NCBI GenBank assembly: GCA_964035795.1
Contig: OZ038322.1
Coordinates: 12,912,038-12,976,037 of the forward strand
Length of the DNA: 64,000 bases
Reading direction: 5' to 3'
DNA from: Pterobdella sp. o SKG-2022
Taxonomy: Eukaryota; Annelida; Clitellata; Hirudinida; Piscicolidae
A program made the position numbers and the translations under genes. The number at the start of each line of letters is the position of its first letter. Position 1 is the first letter of the stretch. Shown here piece by piece: positions 1 to 14,500 of this stretch. The notes beneath the pieces are model-generated. The model saw only the letters and a program-made list of their open reading frames with translations, had not been told where the DNA came from and made no database searches.

Positions 1-610
1 AAAGTTACCGAAAAGCCTGTATATTAACATGTCTGAAAATCATCCAAATTACCGATTTTTACACTATATTTAGAGATTTTGAATGAATATGATAAAGGAA
101 GGTTTTAAAAAGGTAATACTTTAGCATAATATTATAAATTTGAAGGTCAGATAAAATAAAAAAATGATTAGAAAACAAAGGTTGCAATGGAAATTGGATG
201 AAACAAAGAGGTTTGTGAGAAGACTAAAATCGTGGTATATATAAGGATGTAGAGAAAGGAAGCAAAACATTAATGTTGAAAAAATATTTACAGAAGAAGT
301 AAATAATGAAGTTGAACAAAAAAAAAGGAAGCAAGGAATATGAAAGAAATAAAGAAATAAAGAAATATTATGTGGAAAAGGATGGAAAACTTATTATGAT
401 AAATTGAAGTTGTAGCATTTTGGTGGAAGATGAAAAACGTCAGTAAGTGTGCAGATTGTGGTGAAAAAAATAAGCATGAGTGGATACTGAACCTGAAACT
501 GAGCATTATAAGTCAAACTTTTGGAATTTTATCTAAGTTAACTCTCTGAATCATCCTAAAATTGTTTGAATTTTTTAAAAACAATATCTTTAAATTTTAA
601 AAACTAGTAA
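1..610. other. no confident gene; AT-rich upstream flank
   Basis: AT-rich sequence upstream of the galactosyltransferase exons. I see no exon carrying the transmembrane anchor expected at the N-terminus of that type II Golgi enzyme. A short open stretch near 415-534 contains CADC followed by a Trp (see rejected items), but nothing else supports a gene. Confidence 0.4.
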
Positions 611-3600
611 AAATTATTTGAAAGTATTAAAATTTTGAATTTTATCAAAGGTCCGGTTAAACTGAACATGTTACGAAGTATTGAAATGGAGAAAATACAA
701 GAAGAAAACAAAAAATTGAGGCAAGGAGGTATTTGGAAACCAGAAAACTGTAAAGCTTGGCAGAAAGTCGCTATTATCATTCCATATCGTGATAGGTGAT
801 TAATTATCAACTCTGCAACAACTAACAACATAGTAAAACTTCTCCGATAATTTATAGTTGGATTTAACTTAAAAGTATAATTGTTCCTAAACTGAGAATA
901 TAGAAGGTTTTTTTGTTCTAAGTATGTCATTTTCCTTTTTATAAATACAAAAAAAGACGCAATAACATTAAAAATTAAAGAATATAATAACGTGTAAGAA
1001 CCTTGAAATTATATTAAATTTGAAGAAACCTTGCAAAAAATTTTTCCTGAACGAAGCTTTTCAAAGAGTCTATTTAAATGAACCTGTTGATGAAAACATA
1101 TGTTTTCGGGAAGCTTCATTCAAAATAAAATTTTTCAGTGTTGCTTCAAATTTAAAGCTAATTATATAATTATAAGCCCATTTTGAAAATTAATTCTTCA
1201 AAATAGGGTCAATATACATATATCTGTTCTATTATCGTGGTTAAGCTTAAAGGAAATGAACTGGTAGAGCATAAATATTTGAAAGATGGCAGCATTTGAC
1301 ACGCTTGCTTCACCGTTTGCACCCCATGTTACAACGACAAATGATCGATTATCAAGTTTTTCTGATTGAACAGGTTTAGGAAACTTCTTATTGTTAAAGC
1401 AAAAAAATTTTAAGCAAAATTATGATAATGAAAGTTCAAATGATAAATTTCAACAATATATTGTGTTAATCAATAGTGGCTTGTTTATCTCCTTTGAGCT
1501 AGTTTTCATGTAATGATTTACTTTAATGACAATAAATCTGAAAATATAGACAGGCATAGAAAAACTCAATAAAGGGAAAATCTTGAACATTGGAGTATTA
1601 GAAGCGATAAAAGAAGAACGGGTAGGTACAAAACCGCAACAGAAATCCCTTAATAAACTAGAAGACGAGACTAGATTTGATTGTTTCTTGTTCCATGATG
1701 TAGACTTGCTGCCGGAAGATGACCGTAACCTTTACCACTGTTCCCCTTATGTTCATCACCTCATCAGCGCTTTAGATGAAATGAGATACCAGTGAGTTTT
1801 CTTTATTTTTATAAATTCATTATTATAACTTCAAATTAATGAATATTAATTTATAATTTAAATAAACTTAATGAAAGTGCACCAAGAGTGCTCGACCCTC
1901 ACAGTTTACCATTTTTAAAAGTACAAAACAATAATGCCTCTTTCGGTTTTCTCATCATTATAAATTATAATTTATTTCCTTATTATCAGTACTTGATTTT
2001 CTTAGTTTGAAGTATCCATCATTTGCATATCAGCTTGTTGTACCATAACAATATGGGAGGAGTCTTATCTATAAACAGGAAAAATATCTTTGAGGTTTTA
2101 TTGTTGATAATTTCATTTTTGAATGTTTTTTTGAAAGTTTGTGAACATTTTTTTGGTTGTTAGCGTTTATTTAGATGTTTCTTAACGATTAAACATATAT
2201 CGAATACTAAAACTTTGAAAAAATTTTTAAAAATCTAACATGCCAGTTATAGCGTTTAAATTTAACCAATTTTTAATGGAGTTTTAAATAATGCAAAAAA
2301 TTAAAAATATGATTCATTCCACACAATGATTCAGCTTTTTTTATAGTTAAACATAAAAAGACAATATGTCATAATTAAAAAAAGATGTTTAACAAAAATT
2401 TGATTTTCAAAAGATTTCATATGAATGTTTGCTCAACTTTACTTATCTTATCTGGAGATAAAATGTGAGATCATAAAAATGAGGTTAAAAAGTATAGTGG
2501 GTCTCTTGATGTCGCGTCCCTCTAATATTCGGAATAACTTAACCAAGAACGTTCATTTATTACGGAATATTTTTGTTGAAAAAGTCTCAAAAAGCATAAT
2601 TTGAGAAAAAGATGACGTTGAAGCACAGTATAATTTTTATGTTATTTAAAAGAAATCTGTGAATAGCCTGCTCAAGTAAACTCGCGTATCTTATTCAAAA
2701 AGATAACATTTTCAAATTATTCATAGACTCTTAGAAGGAAACAAGTTCAAATTTCATCAAGATTTCTACAATTCATGATTCCAAGCAAAAAACATCATGG
2801 CTTACGTTAAAGAATCATTGTTCTTGTATGGCTGTCCATAAGCCTAGACTTGAATCAAAGAAATAACGGAAAGGCTTATCTGAAAAAAGTGGTTTACAAA
2901 AAAAAAAAAACACTTTTAGTGCGTTCCAGACCTCCAAACCGTTATACATGTTTCCAAGCTAACTCTTTCACCACCAAACTCATGATTACACTATTGATTG
3001 CCTTATATCACATATGCCTCCTGATATTATAGCTTGGCTTTCTGTTAAGACAGTGGGCATATTTGGATATTTTTTAAGTATTATGAAAGCAGCATAAAAA
3101 AATTTAAGCTAGTCTTAACTCATTTTGGCAAAATTTTATAGTAATCCAAATGCATACTCAACGATTGATGTCTCTGATAATTTGGTTGTGAAAACTTTAT
3201 AATTTTAGTATTGTAAATTTAATATGACGTCTTTAATTTATAACATTATTATAAGTTACTTAGCTCACTATATAAAATTAGTTTGTCTGGGTCTTTTGTG
3301 TGTGCTTGGAGGAAACTGTAACACGATTGTAAATATAAAATAAAATAAATAAAGGTGAACGGTCATTCAAACGTTTATTGGGGATGGGGCAATGAAGATG
3401 ATGATTTCAATGCAAGGTACTTGAATTATGTATACTTACATTTGAACTTTCAATTATTATATTAATTAATTTATGTTTTCAATTGAATAATTTGTTGAAC
3501 TAGGATTGGAAAATCTAATTTACATGTCTGAATGAGCTTTAATGTAGACCTTTTACGACGCCATCGAAAAACATCGAGCACCCAATGAGAATAAGTTTAA

Positions 3601-4343
3601 GCTAAATGATGAATCGTAATGTGATTCAAATGGAAAAAAGTCAAAATAAAAAACTTTTCATCATGACATAACTCTTAAAGCAGTCAAGAAGCACATTAAA
3701 AAATAAAAACAAATATTTTGGTTCAAAAAAATGAAAAAGATTGCAAGAACATTATGTACAGCAAGCATGTTTTGAACTATGAATTAAATATGAAATTTTT
3801 ATGTAAACTTGGCCATTTAAATAAAGATTTGAACTATAAAGGACCGAAGCAGCGGGGTTGTTGATGACAAGACCTCTGCGACATATTGGTCGTTTCAAAA
3901 TGGTCAGACACCCAAAGCTTTGGAGAGAAAGCAATAGGTAACAATGAAAACTTTTGTTGATTAATGATTCAAAAATTTCCCAAAATTGCTTGAAAAAAAT
4001 TTTTTCTGAATGAAATTTTTTTAAATCCTTCAGTAACGATCTGTTTTTAACGTGGAGAAGTAGGTGGAAAAATGATGGCTTGGCTCAAACTTTTGAAATA
4101 AAAAATGAAACAACCAAAAAAACAAAAGACACTCAAACTAATAAAAATATAAATGAAATTTCAATGAAAAATCAGAGCGAAGAATATATTAATAATAACG
4201 GGTATAAAGTAATTAGTCGCATTTATGAAAAGCTTTATACTCATATCATAGTAGATGTAGGCTCAATGCCGTACAAGGATGGCAAAAACTATGTGAGAGA
4301 CAATGTCAAAAGAGAATCCTTGTGGTGGTTAGTATTTTGGTGA
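611..4343 (+). CDS. B4GALT: beta-1,4-galactosyltransferase family enzyme, 7 exons, N-terminus unresolved
   Basis: Golgi enzyme that transfers galactose from UDP-Gal to N-acetylglucosamine-type acceptors (family knowledge). Exon model: about 611-795 (5' limit uncertain), 1286-1373, 1550-1791, 2034-2094, 3355-3416, 3842-3937, 4034-4343. Phases join cleanly at every boundary. Conserved blocks appear in family order: KVAIIIPYRDR (exon 1), LHPMLQRQ (exon 2), the metal-binding FHDVDLLPEDD (exon 3), a GGV block (exon 4), the catalytic WGWGNEDDD (exon 5), GRFKMVRH with the metal-ligand His (exon 6), and a YTHIIVDVG end block (exon 7). About 347 residues are visible. The cytosolic tail and membrane anchor are missing, so a 5' exon lies upstream or outside the window. 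The C-terminus carries about 25 extra residues ending in a Trp-rich tail. The paralogue cannot be fixed from this sequence. Confidence 0.9.
2095..3354. other. 1.26-kb intron of the galactosyltransferase gene
   Basis: Largest intron of the gene. Positions 2790-3060 are visibly richer in C and G than the surroundings and contain short overlapping open stretches on the plus strand, none of which I recognise. This could be a decayed insertion, but there are no terminal repeats to show it. Confidence 0.4.
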
Positions 4344-4706
4344 ATAATAATATAAAAATTTCTAGTGTGCTTACTTAAAAGTTAATTTATCGAAATGTTT
4401 TTGACTTTAAACTTAATCTTAAAAATATATTTCAGGATGTTGACATACTTTTTCCCATAACTTATTTGAAAATTGGACTATTAAAAAGAATTCTCATTTA
4501 TTGGAACATCTTTCTAAACGCGCCTTTATAAACAAAGCCTTTAATTGTTTTTAGTGCTAAGTCATTAGCAATATGTGATTAAATAAAAAAAAATATTAAA
4601 AAGGTATTTTTAAAAAGTCATATTGGTTAAATTAAAATATACTTTTATTTGAAATCAGACAATATACATCAGTGCTTTATAATTTATGCAATCATTTTAA
4701 ATATCT

Positions 4707-4976
4707 ATGATATTCTTTAAATCATTGTCATTTTCAAGCTTAATCACACTGTTTATCTTCATGAGCTTCTGTATATTGGACGCACCCATCAAACATAGAG
4801 TTTCAGATTTTGGTTTCCAACTACATCAACCAGTTTCCTCAAACTTGTTTATAAGTCCTTTTTTTCACCAAGCCCCACGCCTGGTAAACTCTCTCCACCC
4901 AACTTACGCTCATCACCTTTTTCAAGAGTTTCTGAAAACTTTTGAAAATTTATACTATAAACAGCCTTATTTATAA
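4707..4976 (+). CDS. possible small secreted peptide (89 aa), unrecognised
   Basis: Single open frame with an ATG. The first 26 residues look like a signal peptide: MIFFK, then a hydrophobic Leu/Ile/Phe core ending near CILDA. The rest is polar and rich in His, Pro and Phe, with no Cys and no clear dibasic processing site. Positions 4770-4960 are C-rich compared with the surrounding AT-rich DNA, as in the real exons nearby. No family is recognised and splicing cannot be excluded. It lies in the gap between the galactosyltransferase and CK1 genes. Confidence 0.35.
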   Translation: MIFFKSLSFSSLITLFIFMSFCILDAPIKHRVSDFGFQLHQPVSSNLFISPFFHQAPRLVNSLHPTYAHHLFQEFLKTFENLYYKQPYL

Positions 4977-5326
4977 TTTCTCAAAAATGTTTAAGCGAAT
5001 TTTTAGAAAATTATATTTTTAAAATACGGGCAATGATAATCTTCATAATTATAATAACGATATGAGGCTTACTAAACTTGAAACTGGTCTTATCTTAAAA
5101 TTTTTTGTTTTTTATGTTTAGATTTTTGTGTAATTTACATCAAGATGTTTCAAAATTAAATTATTGCTATCCTAAAATCATTCGTAAGTTGTTATTTTCA
5201 CTGTTCATGACTAATGTAAATTGTATATAAGTTGACGCTTGTTTATTTATACTATTTAATGGTTTATAATTTAAAATATAATGATATATTTTGGAATAAT
5301 AATCTTCTTTAGCCAAAGTAAATACT

Positions 5327-5501
5327 GAAAATTATTTGAACACTAAAGGTAATTTTATTAAGTACAAAGCTATTCGTTAACAAAGTAACATTAACAGAAT
5401 ATAAACAACGGTGTCTGAATTTTAACGTACTTGATAATGTTACTTTGTTAACGTAAAGCTTTGTACTTAATAAAATTACCTTTAGTGTTCAAATAATTTT
5501 C
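5327..5501. mobile_element. MITE-like foldback element, 67-bp inverted arms
   Basis: The left arm 5327-5393 and right arm 5435-5501 are inverted copies with only two or so mismatches, separated by a 41-bp loop. The arm ends read GAAAATTATTTGAACAC. There is no coding capacity. A 12-bp direct repeat ATTTTGGAATAA lies at 5288-5299 and 5505-5516, but the left copy is 27 bp outside the arm, so it is not a clean target duplication. Confidence 0.75.
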
Positions 5502-5516
5502 ATTATTTTGGAATAA

Positions 5517-6451
5517 ATAAATGGCTATCATGGTTAAAATGAAGATAAGTTTATAAAAATTCTAGCAAAAGCAGGGATATTTAACTATTAACAAATACTT
5601 TTTGATACGATATCTGAATGTCCGATTTTACATGTATTATTTTATGAATATTCAAATTATTAGCTTGTTTTCTACAAAAATAAATTAGTTTTTTCAATAC
5701 TATTATAACTTTTCAGAGACATCATATATTATTATGAATTTCAAATCTACTTCTTTTTCTTGTACAATAAATACTTTTTTATCAATAAATCTCGAGAATA
5801 TAATTTTAAAATATAGAAAAAACGATATGAATTCCAGTAATTATACTCAACCATAAGAATAAATACATTATAAAAAAAAACATAAAAGCTGAAATTTTTT
5901 CATATGAATAATTCAAAAAACAAACTTAAAAATTGAGTTTTGAATTGATTCTAAGATGACAGTTTATGACAAAACATAACTCATTAAAACGGCTTTTTTT
6001 ATTTTTTCAGATGTTGAGAAAATAACAAAAATTCTTTTTGAAAAAAAAAACAATATTTAAACAAGAAATATTCAAAGTCGATAAAAAATTAAAGAGCTCT
6101 CAAAATGCTTACTAATTAAACTCATTAAAAATTTAAAAAAGTTTAAGCCTTTTGATTAAGTTTGAAGCATACATGTTTGAAATAACTTAAAAATTATTTG
6201 GAAAAAAAAAACTCTTTTTTGATTTTTATGCAAAACTCAAAAAATTAAAAACACTTTTTTGCACCTTTTCGTCCATAATCTTTGGTTTTTGTTGTTTATC
6301 TTAGTCTAATAATAATTTTTGGTTCTCATCTGTGTTTTGTAGAGTTGTACTTTCATTTTAAAGAAGCTGACAAATAGTTTATTTTTTTATATTTATCAAC
6401 GAAATAAAATATTTCAAATGACAATTCGAAGTTAAAAGCTTTAAATACGCT
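5517..6451. other. AT-rich intergenic region, nothing recognised
   Basis: Very AT-rich with long A and T runs; no coding-like block. The last part is the presumed promoter and 5'UTR of the CK1 gene. Confidence 0.5.
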
Positions 6452-9548
<3,097 letters not shown>

Positions 9549-10659
9549 AATGAAGAAGGTAAATAATATGAATCAAAGAATCAACAAATTTCTAAAGAAT
9601 GACAGCCCTAGTTAATGACTTTATTGAATTATGTGGGTAGATTTCTTTTTTATTAAATTACGCTACATGACTTTATTTGTAAATTTTTATGAATTATGTT
9701 TATCTTTTTCTTTGTGAATTCAAGTTATTTCCATCAATAAAATTTGATATTTATCAATTTAAGTAATTAATCAATGTTTTCTTCAAAATGAACTTAAAGA
9801 TAGAAAAAGTAAAATTTAAATTTTTATTCAAAAAATCAACTTTCCTAAGCCGGTCTGAAAAGTTTTTACACGTTGAATTATATTTTAGTGCATACGTAAA
9901 AGTTGTATTTCCAGGTTACATACTACATTACAATAAGATCTTTGATATACAAACGAAAAATAAAGCAACAATAAAATATATATCGAAGATTTCCGTCCTA
10001 ACTTTATAAAGCCCCAACTTGGCGCAAAAACGTCTACGGGTGCTAGTGACGATTCTAAACATTTCTTCTCTGTAATCTTGGAGTTACATCATTTTCTCGA
10101 GATAATTTTTTTTCGGAAAACCCCACAAACTGATTAATCAGGTTAAGTACCCAGGACAAATTCATTATTAGCAAAGAAAACGTCTTCAGACCAAAACTTT
10201 AAAGTCGGGTAATAGGATACGTTTTTAGCCGATATGGGAGAATTACCGAAGAGAGATGAAGTTATTATCCCCTTGGTTAAAAAAAAATTCTTAAAATTTA
10301 TCTTTCTTTGATTATTTATTTCAACTTTAAATACGTTAATTACCTTTAATACTTATGATTATACTTTACACTAAATAAGAACAATAATTTGCGACAATAA
10401 CTTCATAATAATGTTTTTATAATAAGGTTTTACTTATCAAAAAGTAAATTTTTTGAATAAATTATATTTATGAAATTCTCATTTTTGAAGAAATAAACAA
10501 AAAATTGCTATAAATAAAACAAAATGAGAATTTTACGATAAATATCAAAAAAATTGAATTAAAAAGATACATAAGATGTCTCTAAAAAACTTATTTTATA
10601 TATTTTTTATTTATTTATTTAAATATTCATTTTTGAAAAAAATATAGTTAAGAGTATTG
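9549..10659. other. intergenic, with an unassigned coding-like patch at 9964-10137
   Basis: After the CK1 3' flank there is a higher-GC patch at about 9960-10280. On the plus strand 58 codons are open from 9964 to a TAA at 10137 (contains KPQLGAKTSTGASDD). The minus strand is also partly open there. No ATG, splice pair or known family was found. It could be an exon of an unseen gene or a decayed element. The rest is AT-rich. Confidence 0.3.
9736..9741 (+). promoter_or_regulatory. poly(A) signal of the CK1 gene
   Basis: AATAAA about 190 bp after the CK1 stop codon, in AT-rich 3' flank. Confidence 0.5.
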
Positions 10660-11116
10660 TCAATTGCTAATAAGTTTTTTGTCATTGGCGGTTCTTATTT
10701 TATCAAAATTTTCCCAGTTATTTAAATTTATGTTGAGGGATTTGAGGTCTTTTAGTAGAACGGATACTATAGTAGTTTTCTGGTCGGTCTCGGGTTGGTT
10801 TAGTTGGAGCTTGGAAGCATGCATCCATTGATGTTTGCGTAGTAAGATGAGTCTTCTGTTTCTTATTATGGTGCTGAGTTTTTTTGACTATTTTTGCAAT
10901 ACATTTTTTAGTTGAGATTTTTTTTGGCCAAAAAACGCTTATGACCCTTCGATAAAGGTGTTGGTTGAGACCGCCCAGCTTCTCTCCGCCTGTTTTCGTC
11001 AGTGATTACGTGCGACAATTGTAGACCAATATGGGGAGAACATACATGTTGAACATTCTTAGTTTTTTCTTTTGGCTTATTTTGTTTTTGTGCCACTGTA
11101 TCCACAGTTTATTCAT
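10660..11116 (-). pseudogene. degenerate C-terminal fragment of a non-LTR retrotransposon ORF2
   Basis: Read on the minus strand from 11116 downwards, the frames reproduce the tail that follows the reverse transcriptase in many LINE-like ORF2 proteins. The blocks are a Trp-containing lead-in, KKKLRMFNMYVLPILVY, a SLTK block, a block ending ISVFWPKKIS, and, after a frameshift, KDLKSLNINLNNW, ending at a stop at 10660-10662. An in-frame TAA stands where these proteins usually have Trp. One stop plus one frameshift show it is dead. Neither RT core nor endonuclease is present. Clade not assignable from the tail. Confidence 0.7.
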
Positions 11117-11544
11117 GGCAACTAAAGTGATTCTATATATTAATATATTAATTATTATAAAAACTTGTGTTGCGTTTTATATAAATATATAAAGTTTTGA
11201 AGTGTAATAAGTATAATAATATTTTTTTCAAAATTTAAAACCTAATAAAAATGGAATATAAAAGGCAACACAAACTTTTATACCATAATAATGCTTTTTA
11301 CAAACGTTGAATATAAATATAAAACACATGAAATTATTTTTATATTAATAGAATGTATAATAATATTTAAATAAATTTTATAAATTTTGTATAGTTTTCA
11401 AATTTTGAAAAACACTTAAAATGTGATTGGTTCGCTCAGTGAAGTGACTGATTAAAACACAAGCGCTTGTTGTCATGTCTAGCTTACCTCTCGTTATGAA
11501 TTGTAATTTCAAAGTATTTTAAATATTTGAATTAAAGCTGAAAA
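11117..11544. other. AT-rich intergenic region before Ric-8
   Basis: Probable remainder of the retrotransposon insertion plus the promoter and 5'UTR of Ric-8. No clear signals. Confidence 0.4.
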
Positions 11545-14500
11545 ATGGCGAATTTAATTCAGAAGCTTAACCAAAACAATGACCAAGCATTTTTTATTGA
11601 ATTGGAAAACTTCCTTTCTATAGTAATAGTGTTTTAGTTTTATTTTTTTTCAATTTAAAGACTTATATGTATAAAAGTATTTGTGTAGTTTATTAATGAA
11701 TGTTTTTTTACTTGGCAGAATAAAAATTCATTCTCTTTCAAAGGCATTGACTTGCACGATAAAAAGGTTGAAAGATAACTAATATATTGTCATTTATGTT
11801 TTCACTCTAATTTTTTTGAAACTTGTGTATTTATTTTTATAATATGCAGAAGTTATTCGATTTCTTAATTGAAAAAGCATATTTATCTTCACCTCAATCG
11901 GCATTTTTATGCTTAGAAGCAGTGAAAATTTTAAGCAGAGACAAAACAGGTATATCAATTAGTTTCTAGTTTATATTTTATTATTCAATTGAAAATTAAA
12001 CTGAAAAATTCATTTATTGGAGATTTAAATTATTATTTACTTTAAAGATCTAGAACATTGTCTCTCTTCATCAGTCATTCGATCATTGATAAATCTTTCC
12101 AGACTTTCAGCTATTCCTCTCAACTCTCAAGATGATCTCAGAGGTTAAATAATCATCATTTCTGATTTAAGCCATATAGCATTTTATTGAAATTTATAAT
12201 TTTTAAAAAATTGTTAGTGTCATTTAAATTAAATTAAAAAATATATATTTTTTTATGAACAGTGGTAGTGGAAGCTTTGAAATGTTTATGTAATCTTGTT
12301 TATAACAGTCCATCTCTGGTTTTGAACACAATCAAGTACATTTAAACTTCATATTTTCATAAAAATACAGAATATATATTTCAAGCACTTTTGAAGCAAA
12401 TCTTATTTGTAAATTGCTCACTATATAAATCATGTATTATCAATAAAAACAAAAATAATATTAAAATACTAATTTTTTTAAAATATCTAACATTCTGTCT
12501 ACAATTTATAGCTCTTGCAAAATGGCTAATGCTTTGGTAGACAGGATGAAAATATACAGAGATTCATTCATAAGCTATGATATTAAGGTAGTAAAAAAAA
12601 GTCTCAATGTATAAACAATGAATTTAACTTGATCATTCATTCACACAGCTTTTTGACATGAAACTTTTACATCTGATAACAGCTTTGGATAATGAAATCA
12701 AGTGATTTTTTTTTAATTTTTCAACTGAAGTGGCTAACAAAACTAAATGATAGTAATTATGAAATTGTGAAGACAATTTAAAAACATAAAACTAGTTAAT
12801 CATTTGAAAAATGTAAAAATATTTCAGAATTTGCTTCCTTGGCAGTATACAAATAAACCTTCATATTATTACTATCAGTGACTAGGTTACTTCTCAGACA
12901 ATATCAGATTAAAAATTAAAATTCACCATTTTCAGAACCACTTTGAGAAGTGAACTGCATGGTTTGGTCTACTTGACAGAAATCCTTGATCTCATTTTGA
13001 AAAAGTCAGAAGGAGAATGCATATCAACTGGGTGCAAGAAATTATTAGACAACGAAGTTAACTTATCGATTGAAGTTCTTAAAACGCTCTTCAATATTAG
13101 CAACATTTCATCCCATTGCTCTGAGGTGCCTTACAAACCTTGTTGTTTGCTGCTATTAAATTCAAAAAAATGAATCAAAAATTTATATGATGTTGATAAA
13201 GAGTGTGTTGTAATTTCTACAGGAAGAGGAATTGCAGTTTGAAAGACTAGTATGCATTCTGCATGATCTACTCACTTCTTCTACTGATTGCCCTGAAAAA
13301 CTTCATCTTTTGAGATGGTCATTGTGATATGAAATGTGTTTCAAATTATTTTTTTATTGATTGATGTTTTTTTTTATTTGAAAAGTATTACTTAATACTT
13401 AATTTATTGAAATTTTTCAAACCCATCAACACAAATTCCTTTATAGTCACATAGCTAACTTGCTCATCTTCATGCCGGAGTCAAGCTACCAACAGTTATT
13501 GAGTCCCGCAATAGTTTCGACTGTTAATGAAGTAACACTAGAACCCGAAGAACATGGTACTTATGCCTATGACGAGTTTATGGGTTATAATATGGCTGCT
13601 GTTGTTGCACTGCTTGACTACGTCAAAAAACAACTCGACTTTGTGAGTTGCTATTTACGTATAATTAGAATTAGACTCATTAATTCAATTATATTATACT
13701 GCTGTAAATGTTTCAGTAACTGAAGTTGTCAGCTGTCAGCCTAGGTCATCGATACGTAGCGTAATTAATAATTATTTATACAGAAGCCTCCACACCAGCT
13801 GACCAAGGAAGACCTCCTACCTATCTTGAATTGCTTATGCCGTTTGTGCAGATGCAATAGACTCATCAGAAAATTTTGTAGACTGCAGGTTTTTGATAGT
13901 TTTGAAAAAAATTTTGTATGTTATCAAAGATAAATATTATGGGGGTGAACAATAAAAATTTATTTATATATTAGGAAAGACAACAATTTTAATATTCTAA
14001 TTTTTATTAGCAAATTATTTTAATAGTAATAATCTATAAAACCTCAATTTGAGAATTTCATACATTTATTAAAAAAAAAGCTATAATTTTCGGTAATATG
14101 GCCTTACCATAAAACACTAGCATGTAATATTAATAATAACATAGTTAATATATATAATACTAGATATAAACACTAAGCTCTATTAAAAAACTAAGTTTTA
14201 CATAATCAGAACTTTATAAAATTGATAATGCTTTGTCTTTAAATGAATCTTTGTGTTTGTGTCTAGTATATTTATTATTGAATAACTGATATCTATCGTA
14301 ACACTCAGGTCCTTCCTTATCTTGGCAGTGAAGTCAAAGAGTTGCCTGAGCAAGGAGACTCTTTGAGAAACAAGTTAATTCATTGTTTTTGTAACATACA
14401 AAAATTTATATGCATTCAAATCAAATTTTAAAATTCAGGTTATTTAAATGGAATTATTAAATCTAGGTTATGCAAGTTATTCACACACAATAATGTACAA

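Noticed and set aside
415..534. Plus-strand open stretch with CADCGEKNKHEW, reminiscent of an ArfGAP zinc finger
   Set aside because: Only the first Cys pair is present. No second C-x2-C at the right spacing, the Asn-Leu position is shifted by one, and no splice partner follows.
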